Source: Clostridium sp. CAG:510
GTDB taxonomy: Bacteria > Bacillota > Clostridia > Lachnospirales > Lachnospiraceae
DNA length: 44,690 bases
Assembly (NCBI GenBank): GCA_000434615.1
Contig: FR880803.1
Location: 1 to 44,690 of the forward strand
Direction of reading: 5' to 3'
Position 1 is the first letter of the stretch. Each line of letters starts with the position of its first letter. Positions 33,978 through 42,341 of the stretch are shown piece after piece. The position numbers were made by a program, and so were the translations under genes. Under the pieces are notes generated by a model. It was not told the DNA's origin and searched no databases. It saw only the letters and a program-made list of their open reading frames with translations.

Positions 33978-34304
33978 TTACATAAAATCGAGGCCGTCCG
34001 TAAGGTCCAGCTCCACTTCCTGAATCATACGGCAGAAGTTCAATTCCGCTGCCAGAAAATCCTCAGCCAGCGGGTCTTCAATCAAATCTTCCTTTTCCTG
34101 CTGGAATTCTTCGATTTTATCGAAAAGCTCCCGGCTGTCGGTACGGCTCTGCAGCTCAAAGCTCTTTTTTCTAAAGTCGTCAAGCTGTGCCTTAAGCTCC
34201 GGAAATTTGGCAATCTTCTCCTTCTGCATGCTGTATTCCCGGTATTCTTCTGTATCCTTTATGGCAGCAAGAAGATTTGCTACCGCTTCCTCCAGGTTTG
34301 TCAC
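33978..34304 (-). CDS. YlbF/YmcA family protein
   Basis: 108 residues, all helical, acidic. The YlbF-type pattern is seen in ELKAQLDDFRKKSFELQ and DPLAEDFLAAELNFCRMIQ. Family members form the Y-complex that guides RNase Y in mRNA processing. Starts with GTG (34304), GGAG six bases upstream. Lies 18 bases after the RNase J gene, an apt neighbour. Confidence 0.85.
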   Translation of the reverse strand: MTNLEEAVANLLAAIKDTEEYREYSMQKEKIAKFPELKAQLDDFRKKSFELQSRTDSRELFDKIEEFQQEKEDLIEDPLAEDFLAAELNFCRMIQEVELDLTDGLDFM

Positions 34305-34322
34305 TGTTCTCCACCCTTCCTA

Positions 34323-35996
34323 CTAAACTTCCATGATAATCGGTAAAATCATGGGGCTTCTCTTGGTCTTTTTCCAGACGTAATCGGACAATACATCCTT
34401 GGTTGCCGTCTTCAATTTACCCCAGTCGGTAACACCCTTGTCAAGCAGATCTTCGAGTGTATCGTTTACAAGCTGTCTTGCCTCGTCCATCAGTTCGTCG
34501 GACTCTCTGACGTAAACAAAGCCTCTGGAAACAATGTCGGGACCGGATACTAAGTAGCCGTCCACTCTGTCCAGTGCCATAACCACAATCAGGATGCCGT
34601 CTTCCGCCAGATGCTGCCTGTCGCGGAGCACAATGTTGCCGACGTCTCCTACACCGAGTCCGTCTACCAGAATGGAACCGACCGGCACCTTTCCGGTAAC
34701 CCTTGCCTTCTCCTCGGACACCTCCAGCACATCGCCGGAAGAAAGAATGAAAATATCATCCTTGGGAATGCCTAAGTTTTCTACGATTTTTGCCTGGGCA
34801 CGCAGGTGCTTGTATTCTCCGTGCACCGGAATGGCGTACTTCGGTTTCACCAGTGTATAAATCAGCTTAATCTCTTCCTGACAGGCATGTCCGGATACAT
34901 GGGTATCCTGGAAAATAACATCCGCACCCTTACGGAAAAGTTCGTTAATAACCTTGGTAACGGCTTTTTCATTGCCGGGAATGGGATTGGAAGAAAAGAT
35001 AACCGTATCTCCCGCGCCAATGGTAATCTTCTTGTGCATGTTGGACGCCATACGGGAAAGCGCCGCCATGCTTTCGCCCTGGCTGCCGGTGGTGATGATA
35101 ACCTGCTGCTCGTCGGGATAATTCTTCAACTGGTCTACATCGATAAGGGTCTTGTCCGGTATATTCAGGTAGCCTAATTTGGAAGCGGTGTCGATGATGC
35201 TCACCATGCTTCTGCCTTCCACCACTACTTTTCTGCCGAACTTGTATGCCGTATTGATAATCTGCTGCACACGGTCCACATTGGATGCGAAGGTTGCCAC
35301 AAAAATTCGGGTATTTTTATGGTCGGCAAACAGGGTATCAAAGGTTTTACCCACGGTCTTTTCGGAAGGAGTAAAGCCGGGACGCTCCGCATTGGTGGAG
35401 TCACACATCAGGGCAAGTACACCCTTTTTGCCGATTTCCGCAAAACGCTGCAAGTCGATAGCATCGCCGAATACCGGTGTGTAGTCCACCTTAAAGTCGC
35501 CGGTGTGCACCACAACGCCCGCCGGGGAATAAATGGCAAGGGCTGCCGCATCCACAATACTGTGGTTGGTCTTGATAAATTCGATACGGAACTGTCCCAA
35601 ATTGATGGACTGGCCGAATTTAACAACCTTTCTCTTGGTGCTCTTCTCTAAGTTGTGTTCTTTTAATTTGTTTTCGATAATACCCATGGTCAGCTTTGTG
35701 GCGTAAATAGGCACACTGACCTTACGCAGCACATAAGGCAGGGCGCCGATATGGTCCTCATGTCCGTGGGTAATGACAAAGCCCTTTACCTTGTCCAGAT
35801 TGTTTTCCAGATATGTGGTGTCCGGGATAACAAGGTCAATACCCAGCATATCATCCTCCGGGAAGGACAGACCGCAGTCCACCACAACGATACTGTCTTC
35901 GTACTCAAAGGCAGTAATGTTCATACCGATTTGCTCCAGACCACCCAAAGGGATGATTTTCAGCTTGGAAGCTGCTGTATTCTCTTTTTTCTTCAA
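34323..35996 (-). CDS. rnjA: Ribonuclease J
   Basis: 557 residues. Metallo-beta-lactamase core with THGHEDHIGA (about 75-84), then beta-CASP part (VATFASNVDRVQQI, STNAERPGF), late HVSGHACQEE and the C-terminal domain. Endo- and 5'-exoribonuclease of mRNA decay and rRNA processing. Start is TTG at 35996 (GGAGG eight bases upstream); no ATG fits. J1 versus J2 cannot be settled, so the symbol is provisional. Confidence 0.94.
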   Translation of the reverse strand: MKKKENTAASKLKIIPLGGLEQIGMNITAFEYEDSIVVVDCGLSFPEDDMLGIDLVIPDTTYLENNLDKVKGFVITHGHEDHIGALPYVLRKVSVPIYATKLTMGIIENKLKEHNLEKSTKRKVVKFGQSINLGQFRIEFIKTNHSIVDAAALAIYSPAGVVVHTGDFKVDYTPVFGDAIDLQRFAEIGKKGVLALMCDSTNAERPGFTPSEKTVGKTFDTLFADHKNTRIFVATFASNVDRVQQIINTAYKFGRKVVVEGRSMVSIIDTASKLGYLNIPDKTLIDVDQLKNYPDEQQVIITTGSQGESMAALSRMASNMHKKITIGAGDTVIFSSNPIPGNEKAVTKVINELFRKGADVIFQDTHVSGHACQEEIKLIYTLVKPKYAIPVHGEYKHLRAQAKIVENLGIPKDDIFILSSGDVLEVSEEKARVTGKVPVGSILVDGLGVGDVGNIVLRDRQHLAEDGILIVVMALDRVDGYLVSGPDIVSRGFVYVRESDELMDEARQLVNDTLEDLLDKGVTDWGKLKTATKDVLSDYVWKKTKRSPMILPIIMEV

Positions 35997-36137
35997 TCAA
36001 TTTACCTCCATGCAAAGGCAGACCGCAATACTCCCTTCCGGTGCTTTCGTCCTGTTTTTCATGAACATTTCCCGAGTCCCCATGAAAAATCCGTTACCGG
36101 CACCTGTGGCTACTGCCGTCTTGCCCGTTTTCTATTT

Positions 36138-36180
36138 AAAGTTTAGGGAGTGACCGCTCCGTCTGACTCCTTGAAACTTT
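36138..36180. other. Stem-loop between DUF1292 and RNase J genes
   Basis: Arms 36138-36151 and 36166-36180 pair with one bulge. A T-run follows only on the plus strand, although the genes are on the minus strand. It lies in the 200-base gap, whose remainder shows nothing else clear. It may be a processing site in the RNase J leader (RNase J genes are often self-controlled); inference. Confidence 0.45.
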
Positions 36181-36198
36181 TTACCTGTCCGTAAAATG

Positions 36199-36459
36199 TT
36201 ACTCCAAGGTAACATCATCCATCATATCGGAGAAAACGTCCGCAATCGCCGCTAACTCTTTCTCGTCCTCTACAATGGCATAAATACTCTCAGCCTCTCC
36301 GTCTGCGGAAAGGTCTTTTAAAATCAGGGCTTCTCCGTCCCCTTCTTCTTCCTCTGTCACCAGAATATAATTAACACCGCCTATTCTGGTCTGTTCCAAT
36401 ACATAAAAATCTACTGCTTCTCCGTCTGCTCCGTCGGGAGTGAATGTAATCTTTTCCAC
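36199..36459 (-). CDS. DUF1292 family protein (YrzB-like)
   Basis: 86 residues, very acidic, beta-rich start (EKITFTPDGADGEAVDFYVLEQ). Member of DUF1292, always beside ruvX in Firmicutes; function unknown. GTG start at 36459 with AAGGAG seven bases upstream. Confidence 0.88.
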   Translation of the reverse strand: MEKITFTPDGADGEAVDFYVLEQTRIGGVNYILVTEEEEGDGEALILKDLSADGEAESIYAIVEDEKELAAIADVFSDMMDDVTLE

Positions 36460-36474
36460 TTAAGTTCTCCTTAT

Positions 36475-36903
36475 TTACAGACCTGCTGCTCTCTTATCCA
36501 GATATCCCTGTAAAATAAAGCATGCCGCAATCCTGTCTACGTGTTCTTTCCGTTCTTCCCTGCGGATGCCCGCTTCCATCATGGCCTTGTCCGCAGCTAC
36601 CGTGGTAAGTCTTTCATCCCACAGATAAACAGGAAGTCCGGTTCTTCTCTCTAATTTATCCTGAAACTCCTTTGTGAGCTCCACCCTGACTCCCTCTGTA
36701 TTGTTCATGTTTTTGGGATAACCCAAAACAATTTCTTCCACGCCGTATTCTACAATCAGCTCTTCAATCCTTGCCAGTGTCTGGCGAAGCTTATTTTCCT
36801 CCTTGCGGCGGATAATTTCAATGCCCTGTGCAGTGATAAGCAGCGGGTCGCTGATAGCCACACCCACAGTCTTTGAGCCAAAATCAAGCCCCATTATACG
36901 CAT
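36475..36903 (-). CDS. ruvX: RuvX/YqgF Holliday junction resolvase-like protein
   Basis: 142 residues, RNase H fold. RIMGLDFGSKTVGVAISDP (1-20 region) gives the first catalytic Asp, LGYPKNMN and WDERLTT the conserved later segments. Acts in 16S rRNA 5'-end maturation or junction resolution. Follows ireB by 11 bases; AAAGGAG before the ATG. Confidence 0.95.
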   Translation of the reverse strand: MRIMGLDFGSKTVGVAISDPLLITAQGIEIIRRKEENKLRQTLARIEELIVEYGVEEIVLGYPKNMNNTEGVRVELTKEFQDKLERRTGLPVYLWDERLTTVAADKAMMEAGIRREERKEHVDRIAACFILQGYLDKRAAGL

Positions 36904-36914
36904 GTGCTTCTCCT

Positions 36915-37187
36915 TTACTGCTGCCAGTGGTTGTTGTGGATGTAGTCAGCTAAAAGCTCTTCCACCAGTTCGTCACGCTCCACCTTCATAATCATGCTTC
37001 TGGCATTCTTGTGGCAGGTAATGTAAGTCGGGTCACCGCTCATGATATAACCCACAATCTGATTTACGGGGTTGTAGCCTTTTTCCACCAATGCTTCGTA
37101 CACTGTATACAGAACAACCTTTACGCCGGTTTCCAATTCTGACTCTACATTAAAAAACTGTGTATTTCCCAAATCCTGTTCCTGCAT
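36915..37187 (-). CDS. ireB: IreB-family regulatory phosphoprotein
   Basis: 90 residues. DUF965 pattern: TVYEALVEKGYNPVNQIVGYIMSGDPTYITCHKNAR. In enterococci IreB is a target of the IreK Ser/Thr kinase on N-terminal threonines; here Thr9 is the only early threonine. First gene of the run ireB-ruvX-DUF1292-RNase J. GTGAGG site before the ATG. Confidence 0.93.
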   Translation of the reverse strand: MQEQDLGNTQFFNVESELETGVKVVLYTVYEALVEKGYNPVNQIVGYIMSGDPTYITCHKNARSMIMKVERDELVEELLADYIHNNHWQQ

Positions 37188-37272
37188 ATTTCTTACCTCA
37201 CTTTCACCGGATTTTCTATCTTTATGTTTTTACTTATGTTTATCTATCGTTCATTTTTTGGTTTATTACGAC

Positions 37273-37301
37273 TTATTACTTATATTAACCCAACTTGTCA
37301 A
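37273..37301 (-). promoter_or_regulatory. Promoter of the ireB run
   Basis: Minus strand -35 TTGACA (37296-37301), 17-base spacer, weak -10 TAATAA (37273-37278), about 85 bases before ireB. Confidence 0.5.
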
Positions 37302-37338
37302 AAAATTCAACCTGCGATTACATCAAATAGCAATCCTC

Positions 37339-38712
37339 TTACTGCATGAGCAGAATATCTTCCTGCAGAAAATCCACGATTTTTCCCGACAAAATCCGGT
37401 TGGAAAGGTTTTCTTCCGTTTTCTTTGCCACCTTCACATATTCCCGGCTGTGTCCCATCTGGTAACGGATGCCGCCGATTTCTTTTTCTTCTTCAAAAAG
37501 CACCGGTATTTCCTTTCCTATGTAGTACTCCCGGTATCTTTTCGACAGCTCCTTTTCCATGGCAAGCAGCTCGGCGCTTCTTTTTGTCTGCACGGGTCCC
37601 GGTATCTGGTCCGGCATGCCTGCCGCCACCGTTCCCTTTCTCTTGGAATACTTGAAAATATGCATTTCGTAAAGGTCCGCTTCCCTTAAAAAGCCGCAGG
37701 TCTTTGCAAATTCCTCTTCCGTTTCTCCCGGAAATCCCACAATGACATCCGTGGTAATGGCAGGATGGACAAATGCTTCCCGAAGTCTTTTGGTTCCTTC
37801 CAAGTATTCACCGGTTGTATAGTGTCTATTCATTCTCTTTAAGGTTTCGTCACAGCCGCTCTGCAGGGAAAGGTGGAAATGGGGGCAGAGTTTTTCTATC
37901 GAAGCCAGCCGCTTCACATTTTTCTCCGTCATGATACGGGGCTCTAAGGAACCGATGCGGATACGCTCAATCCCTTCGATGTCCTGCAGTTTTTCCAGCA
38001 GATCAATCAGCTTGGATTCTCCGGCATAATCCCTTCTGCCATCATCCTTTACCTTCACTTCCGTTTCGCCCTGTTTCCAGGCTTCTTTGGAAAAATCAAT
38101 GCCGTAGGAGCTGATGTGGATGCCGGTCAGCACCACTTCCTTGTAGCCGCTCTGCGCCAGCCCTTCCATTTCCCGGCGGATGTCCTCGTAACGTCTGCTG
38201 CGCACCCTTCCTCTGGCATAGGGAATGATGCAGTAGGAACAGAACTGGTTGCAGCCGTCCTGGATTTTAATGTAGGCACGGGTGTGCTCCGCCGTGTGCT
38301 TTAAAGTCATTTCCTCGTAATCGCAGGGCGCATTCACGTCAATGATGGCGTCCTCTTCCTGCTTGTGCTCCGCCAGGAACTTCTCTAAAATGGGGATTAA
38401 GTCCTTTTTGCGGTTGTTGCCGATGGCAAGGTCTATTCCCTGTTCCCGCAGGGCTTCCTCATCCGCCGTCTGCACATAACAGCCCACAGCCACCACGACA
38501 GCCTCAGGATTGCGCTTCTTTGCCTGATGCAGCATCTGTCTGCTCTTCCGGTCCGCAATATTCGTGACCGTGCAGGTATTTACGATATAAATGTCCGCCA
38601 TTTCATCAAATGATACAATAGTATACCCTTTTTCTTGTAGGTTTTGTTGCATAATATCCAGTTCATACGCATTAACCTTGCATCCGAGGTTGTGTAATGC
38701 TGCTCTTTTCAT
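37339..38712 (-). CDS. mtaB: tRNA ms2t6A methylthiotransferase MtaB
   Basis: 457 residues. UPF0004 cysteines in NLGCKVN, NTCTVTN and VGCYVQ; radical-SAM cluster CNQFCSYC (about 150); C-terminal TRAM-like part (about 390-450). Adds the 2-methylthio group to t6A37 of tRNA. Start at 38712 (MKRAALHNLGC) with AGAGGA upstream; a longer frame to 38844 runs into the divergent promoter and lacks support. Confidence 0.95.
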   Translation of the reverse strand: MKRAALHNLGCKVNAYELDIMQQNLQEKGYTIVSFDEMADIYIVNTCTVTNIADRKSRQMLHQAKKRNPEAVVVAVGCYVQTADEEALREQGIDLAIGNNRKKDLIPILEKFLAEHKQEEDAIIDVNAPCDYEEMTLKHTAEHTRAYIKIQDGCNQFCSYCIIPYARGRVRSRRYEDIRREMEGLAQSGYKEVVLTGIHISSYGIDFSKEAWKQGETEVKVKDDGRRDYAGESKLIDLLEKLQDIEGIERIRIGSLEPRIMTEKNVKRLASIEKLCPHFHLSLQSGCDETLKRMNRHYTTGEYLEGTKRLREAFVHPAITTDVIVGFPGETEEEFAKTCGFLREADLYEMHIFKYSKRKGTVAAGMPDQIPGPVQTKRSAELLAMEKELSKRYREYYIGKEIPVLFEEEKEIGGIRYQMGHSREYVKVAKKTEENLSNRILSGKIVDFLQEDILLMQ

Positions 38713-38746
38713 ACAGATTCCTCTCAAAATTTGTAATGTTTTATGA

Positions 38747-38775
38747 TTGACTTTTCTTCTTGTTATTAGTAAGAT
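38747..38775 (+). promoter_or_regulatory. Promoter of the Crh-like gene
   Basis: TTGACT (38747-38752), 17-base spacer, TAAGAT (38770-38775). Followed by the strong ribosome site AAGGAGG. Confidence 0.6.
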
Positions 38776-38813
38776 GATAACGAAGGTATGAAACACGTAA
38801 GGAGGTAATAACA

Positions 38814-39044
38814 ATGAAAACTGTTCAGATTTCTTTAAACTCAATTGACAAAGTAAAATCTTTTGTAAATGATGTTACCAAGTTTGATTACGACTTTGAC
38901 CTGGTTTCCGGCAGATACGTAATCGACGCTAAATCTATCATGGGTATCTTCAGCTTAGACCTTTCTAAGCCCATCGACTTAAATATCCATGCAGAGGAAA
39001 ACATCGATGATGTTATGGCAGTATTAAAGCCCTACATAATCTAA
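38814..39044 (+). CDS. HPr-like protein lacking the active histidine (Crh-like)
   Basis: 76 residues, HPr fold. Aligning FVND and KSIMG with HPr puts Ser10 where His15 should be; the GLHARPA motif is replaced by SIDKVKS. The Ser46 equivalent (Ser41 in DAKSIMG) is kept. So it cannot carry PTS phosphate from PEP, but it could be phosphorylated by HPr kinase, as Crh of Bacillus is. Strong AAGGAGG site and strong terminator suggest high expression. Partner is unknown; a CcpA-type regulator is the obvious guess. Confidence 0.82.
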   Translation: MKTVQISLNSIDKVKSFVNDVTKFDYDFDLVSGRYVIDAKSIMGIFSLDLSKPIDLNIHAEENIDDVMAVLKPYII

Positions 39045-39099
39045 TTGGCTTCATCGTTTCAACCGGTTGCCTTTGGCAGCATGAACAGAACGGAAAAGC

Positions 39100-39135
39100 A
39101 GAACACCTGTGTGAATAACCAGGTGTTCTTTTTTT
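39100..39135. terminator. Bidirectional terminator, Crh-like gene / thiI
   Basis: 10-bp perfect stem (39100-39109 with 39120-39129), ten-base loop, seven T on the plus strand. On the minus strand only a TTTT tract follows, so it is weaker for thiI, whose stop lies seven bases away. Confidence 0.85.
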
Positions 39136-39136
39136 G

Positions 39137-40324
39137 CTACATATTCTCACTTACAATGATAAGCTCGTCCGTCTTTAAGGCGGTATCTACTAATTCATCA
39201 ATCTTTTCCGCCAGATTTTCCTCATGCCTCTTGATAATCTTTAAGTTCGGCTTGGTAACGGGATGCTTTGCCACAAATATGGTGCAGCAGTCCTCATACG
39301 GCAGAATGGATGTTTCATAAGTACCGATTTTTTCGGAAATATCAATGATGTCCAGTTTGTCAAACGCAATTAAAGGTCTGTAAACCGGCAGTTCGCATAC
39401 CTCGTTGGTCGCTGCTAAGCTCTGCATGGTCTGGGATGCCACCTGGCCGATGCTTTCGCCGGTAATAAGCCCCAGGCACTCTGTTTCCTGTGCAATCTTT
39501 TCCGCAATCTTCATCATATAGCGGCGCATGATAATGGTCAGCTCCTCATGCGGACACTTTTCATAGATGTACAGCTGGATATCCGTAAAGTTGATGATAT
39601 GCAGGTAAATCGGGCCGGTGTAGCGGGACACGATTTTGGCAAGGTCGATGACCTTCTGCTTTGCTCTCTCGCTGGTGTAGGGCGGCGCATTGAAATAAAC
39701 CGCATCTATCTTGACGCCTCTCTTGGCAATCATGTAACCGGCTACCGGAGAGTCGATACCGCCGGATAACAGCAGCATCGCCTTTCCGCCCGTACCCACG
39801 GGCATGCCTCCAGGTCCCGGAATTGTTTCGGAATAAATATAAATCTTCTCGCGGATTTCCACATTCAGCATAATTTCGGGCTTATGCACATCCACGTGCA
39901 TTTCGGGAAACGCATTGAGGATGGCTTCTCCCAGATCCATATTAATGGTCATGGAATCCTTCGGATAATTTTTTCTGGCTCTTCTGGCGTTGACCTTAAA
40001 GGTCTTGTTTTTGTCGGGATATACACTGTCCAAAAAGGCAATGACATCCTGGCAAAGCTTTTCAAAGCCTTCATCCTCCACGTAAACAACAGGACAGATG
40101 GCAGAAATACCGAATACACGCTGCAGATGCTCCACCGTGTCCTCAAAGTCAAAATCCGTCATGGCATCCACATAAATTCTGCCCTGGGTCTTTCTTACCT
40201 GAAATTCTCCGTCACATTTTTTCAGGGCATATTTAATCTGGTTTGCCAGCGCATCTTCAAATAAATATCTGTTCTTTCCTTTTACACCGATTTCGGCGTA
40301 CTTTATCAAAAATGCTTTATACAT
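39137..40324 (-). CDS. thiI: tRNA 4-thiouridine synthase ThiI
   Basis: 395 residues. N-terminal ferredoxin-like and THUMP domains (about 1-165), PP-loop SGGIDSPVAGYM (about 188). No C-terminal rhodanese domain, as in Bacillus. Makes s4U8 in tRNA, and possibly thiamine sulfur. Last gene of the prmA operon, after its sulfur donor. GAGGAG before the ATG. Confidence 0.95.
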   Translation of the reverse strand: MYKAFLIKYAEIGVKGKNRYLFEDALANQIKYALKKCDGEFQVRKTQGRIYVDAMTDFDFEDTVEHLQRVFGISAICPVVYVEDEGFEKLCQDVIAFLDSVYPDKNKTFKVNARRARKNYPKDSMTINMDLGEAILNAFPEMHVDVHKPEIMLNVEIREKIYIYSETIPGPGGMPVGTGGKAMLLLSGGIDSPVAGYMIAKRGVKIDAVYFNAPPYTSERAKQKVIDLAKIVSRYTGPIYLHIINFTDIQLYIYEKCPHEELTIIMRRYMMKIAEKIAQETECLGLITGESIGQVASQTMQSLAATNEVCELPVYRPLIAFDKLDIIDISEKIGTYETSILPYEDCCTIFVAKHPVTKPNLKIIKRHEENLAEKIDELVDTALKTDELIIVSENM

Positions 40325-40368
40325 ATATCTCCTCTCGTTTTCAAAAAACGGTGTTTTTCCGGCACATA

Positions 40369-41529
40369 TCAGTGTCTCGTGTATTTTCGCAACATAGGGA
40401 TAATATCATACATTACCTGCAATGTATAGTCCAATTCTTCCCGGGTGGTGTAGACCGACATGCTGAAACGCAGTGTGGAGTCCAAAAACTCCTCCGGAAG
40501 CTTAATCGCTTTCATGGTAGCCGAACCTGCGGTATGAGGTTTATTGGAGGAGCAGGCGCTGCCCGCCGATACATAAATCCCCTTATCCTCCAGCGCATGC
40601 AGAAGCACCTCGCTGCGGACTCCCGCTACGGAAAGGCTGACAATATGGGGTGCGCCCTCCATACCCTCCGGATTGTTGATTCGGATGTCGGGAATTTTCC
40701 GGAGTCCCTCACAGAAATAATCTTTCAGGCTGTAAAGTCTTTCCGCATCCTCTTCCAGATGGTTGTAAAGCATTTCTGCCGCCTTTGCCATACCCGCAAT
40801 GCCGGGCACGTTTTCGGTACCGGAACGCAGGTTTTTCTGCTGTCCGCCGCCGTAAATAATGTTGTGGATTTTTACTTTTTCTCCGATATACAGGAAACCG
40901 ACGCCCTTGGGTCCGTGAATTTTGTGACCGCTTACGGACAAGAGATCAATACCCATACGTTTGGGGTAAATGCGGTATTTGCCGAAGCCCTGCACCGCAT
41001 CCACATGGAACAGGGTGGAAGGGTTCGTGCTCTTAATGAGTCTGCCCGCTTCCGCAATCGGTTCCACAGCGCCGATTTCATTGTTGGTGTGCATTATAGA
41101 TACTAAAATGGTATCTTTCCGCATGGCATTCTGCAGTTCCTGTAAGGAAATCTGTCCCTTGTCGTTAACTGACAGATATGTCACTTCAAATCCCTGGTCC
41201 TCTAAATAATGCATCGTCTGTAAAATGGCCGGATGTTCGATTTTCGTGGTAATCAGATGCTTTCCCGCTCTGTAATTTGCCATGGCACAGCCTATCAGTG
41301 CCAGATTATCTGACTCCGTTCCGCCGGAAGTGAAATAAATTTCTTTTTCATTTACCTTCAGAATTTTGGCAAGCGTCTCTCTTCCATACCGGACATATCT
41401 CTCTGCCTGCACACCCTTGTTATGCATGCTCGAGGGATTGCCGTAATCTTCACACATGATTTTTGACATCAGTTCCGCTACTTCCGGAAAAGTCCTTGTG
41501 GTAGCCGAGTTATCCAGGTATACTTCCAT
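40369..41529 (-). CDS. Cysteine desulfurase (NifS/IscS type, NifZ-like)
   Basis: 386 residues. PLP lysine in SVSGHKIHGPKG (about 200), active Cys in SAGSACSSNK (about 325), TSGGTESDNLAL near 70. Long active-loop (class I) type. Next to thiI, so it likely feeds sulfur to s4U synthesis, as NifZ does in Bacillus. AAGGAG before the ATG. Confidence 0.94.
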   Translation of the reverse strand: MEVYLDNSATTRTFPEVAELMSKIMCEDYGNPSSMHNKGVQAERYVRYGRETLAKILKVNEKEIYFTSGGTESDNLALIGCAMANYRAGKHLITTKIEHPAILQTMHYLEDQGFEVTYLSVNDKGQISLQELQNAMRKDTILVSIMHTNNEIGAVEPIAEAGRLIKSTNPSTLFHVDAVQGFGKYRIYPKRMGIDLLSVSGHKIHGPKGVGFLYIGEKVKIHNIIYGGGQQKNLRSGTENVPGIAGMAKAAEMLYNHLEEDAERLYSLKDYFCEGLRKIPDIRINNPEGMEGAPHIVSLSVAGVRSEVLLHALEDKGIYVSAGSACSSNKPHTAGSATMKAIKLPEEFLDSTLRFSMSVYTTREELDYTLQVMYDIIPMLRKYTRH

Positions 41530-41567
41530 GGTTTTTCTCCTTTTTCCGTCCTATATAACAATATATG

Positions 41568-42317
41568 CTATTCTTCTTCCAGCTGATACATTATCCACGC
41601 CATGACGGTAAGTCCTGCGGTTTCGGTGCGCAAAATACGCTTTCCGAGGGTAACAGGTTCTATGCCTGCTGCCTTTGCCGCCTCCGCTTCCTCCGGTGCA
41701 AATCCACCCTCAGGTCCTATAAACACCGCAATATCGGCGCCCTTCGGCAGATTTTCCAAAATTTTTCTGGTGGCGCCCATGCCCTCCGCCAGCTCATAGG
41801 GCAGAAGCTTTACTTCCATATCGGATGCCTCTTTTACTGCTTCCGCAAAAGAAATGGGCTCTCTGACAACGGGAATGATGCCGCGCTTGCTCTGCTTGGC
41901 GGCCGCCTCCGCAATCGCCTGCCAGCGCTCCGTTTTCTGTCTGCCCTTTTTATCATCCAGCTTCACCACGCAGCGCTTCATGGCTACCGGAATGATTTCC
42001 GCTACGCCGAGCTCCACGGTTTTCTGGATGATAAGTTCCATCTTGTCCGCCTTGGGAAGCCCCTGATAAAGGTGGACTCTTGACGGAAGCTCCACGCCGT
42101 CTTCTTTTATGAAGCGAAGTTCGCAGAGGATGCTCTCCTCATTCAGTTCTTTAATGCCGCAGCGGTATTCCCTGCCGTCCCCGCCGTTGCTGACGGCAAT
42201 TTCTTCACCGGGCTTCATGCGCAGTACGTTTTTAATATGATTCACATCGCTGCCCAAAATAACGACAGTATTGTCATTTGTATGTATCTGGGACGGTTCC
42301 ACGAAAAAATGATACAT
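41568..42317 (-). CDS. rsmE: 16S rRNA m3U1498 methyltransferase RsmE
   Basis: 249 residues, SPOUT fold. N-terminal PUA-like part (about 1-70), then the knot with FIGPEGGFAPEE and LGKRILRTETAGL at the C terminus. Methylates U1498 of 16S rRNA. AGGA before the ATG. Commonly follows prmA in Firmicutes, here with one gene between. Confidence 0.95.
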   Translation of the reverse strand: MYHFFVEPSQIHTNDNTVVILGSDVNHIKNVLRMKPGEEIAVSNGGDGREYRCGIKELNEESILCELRFIKEDGVELPSRVHLYQGLPKADKMELIIQKTVELGVAEIIPVAMKRCVVKLDDKKGRQKTERWQAIAEAAAKQSKRGIIPVVREPISFAEAVKEASDMEVKLLPYELAEGMGATRKILENLPKGADIAVFIGPEGGFAPEEAEAAKAAGIEPVTLGKRILRTETAGLTVMAWIMYQLEEE

Positions 42318-42341
42318 GTCTGTTTCCTCATTCTGCCGGAC

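Noticed and set aside
38713..38844. N-terminal extension of MtaB
   Set aside because: It would cover the divergent promoter and ribosome site of the Crh-like gene; MtaB proteins start at the residue coded at 38712.
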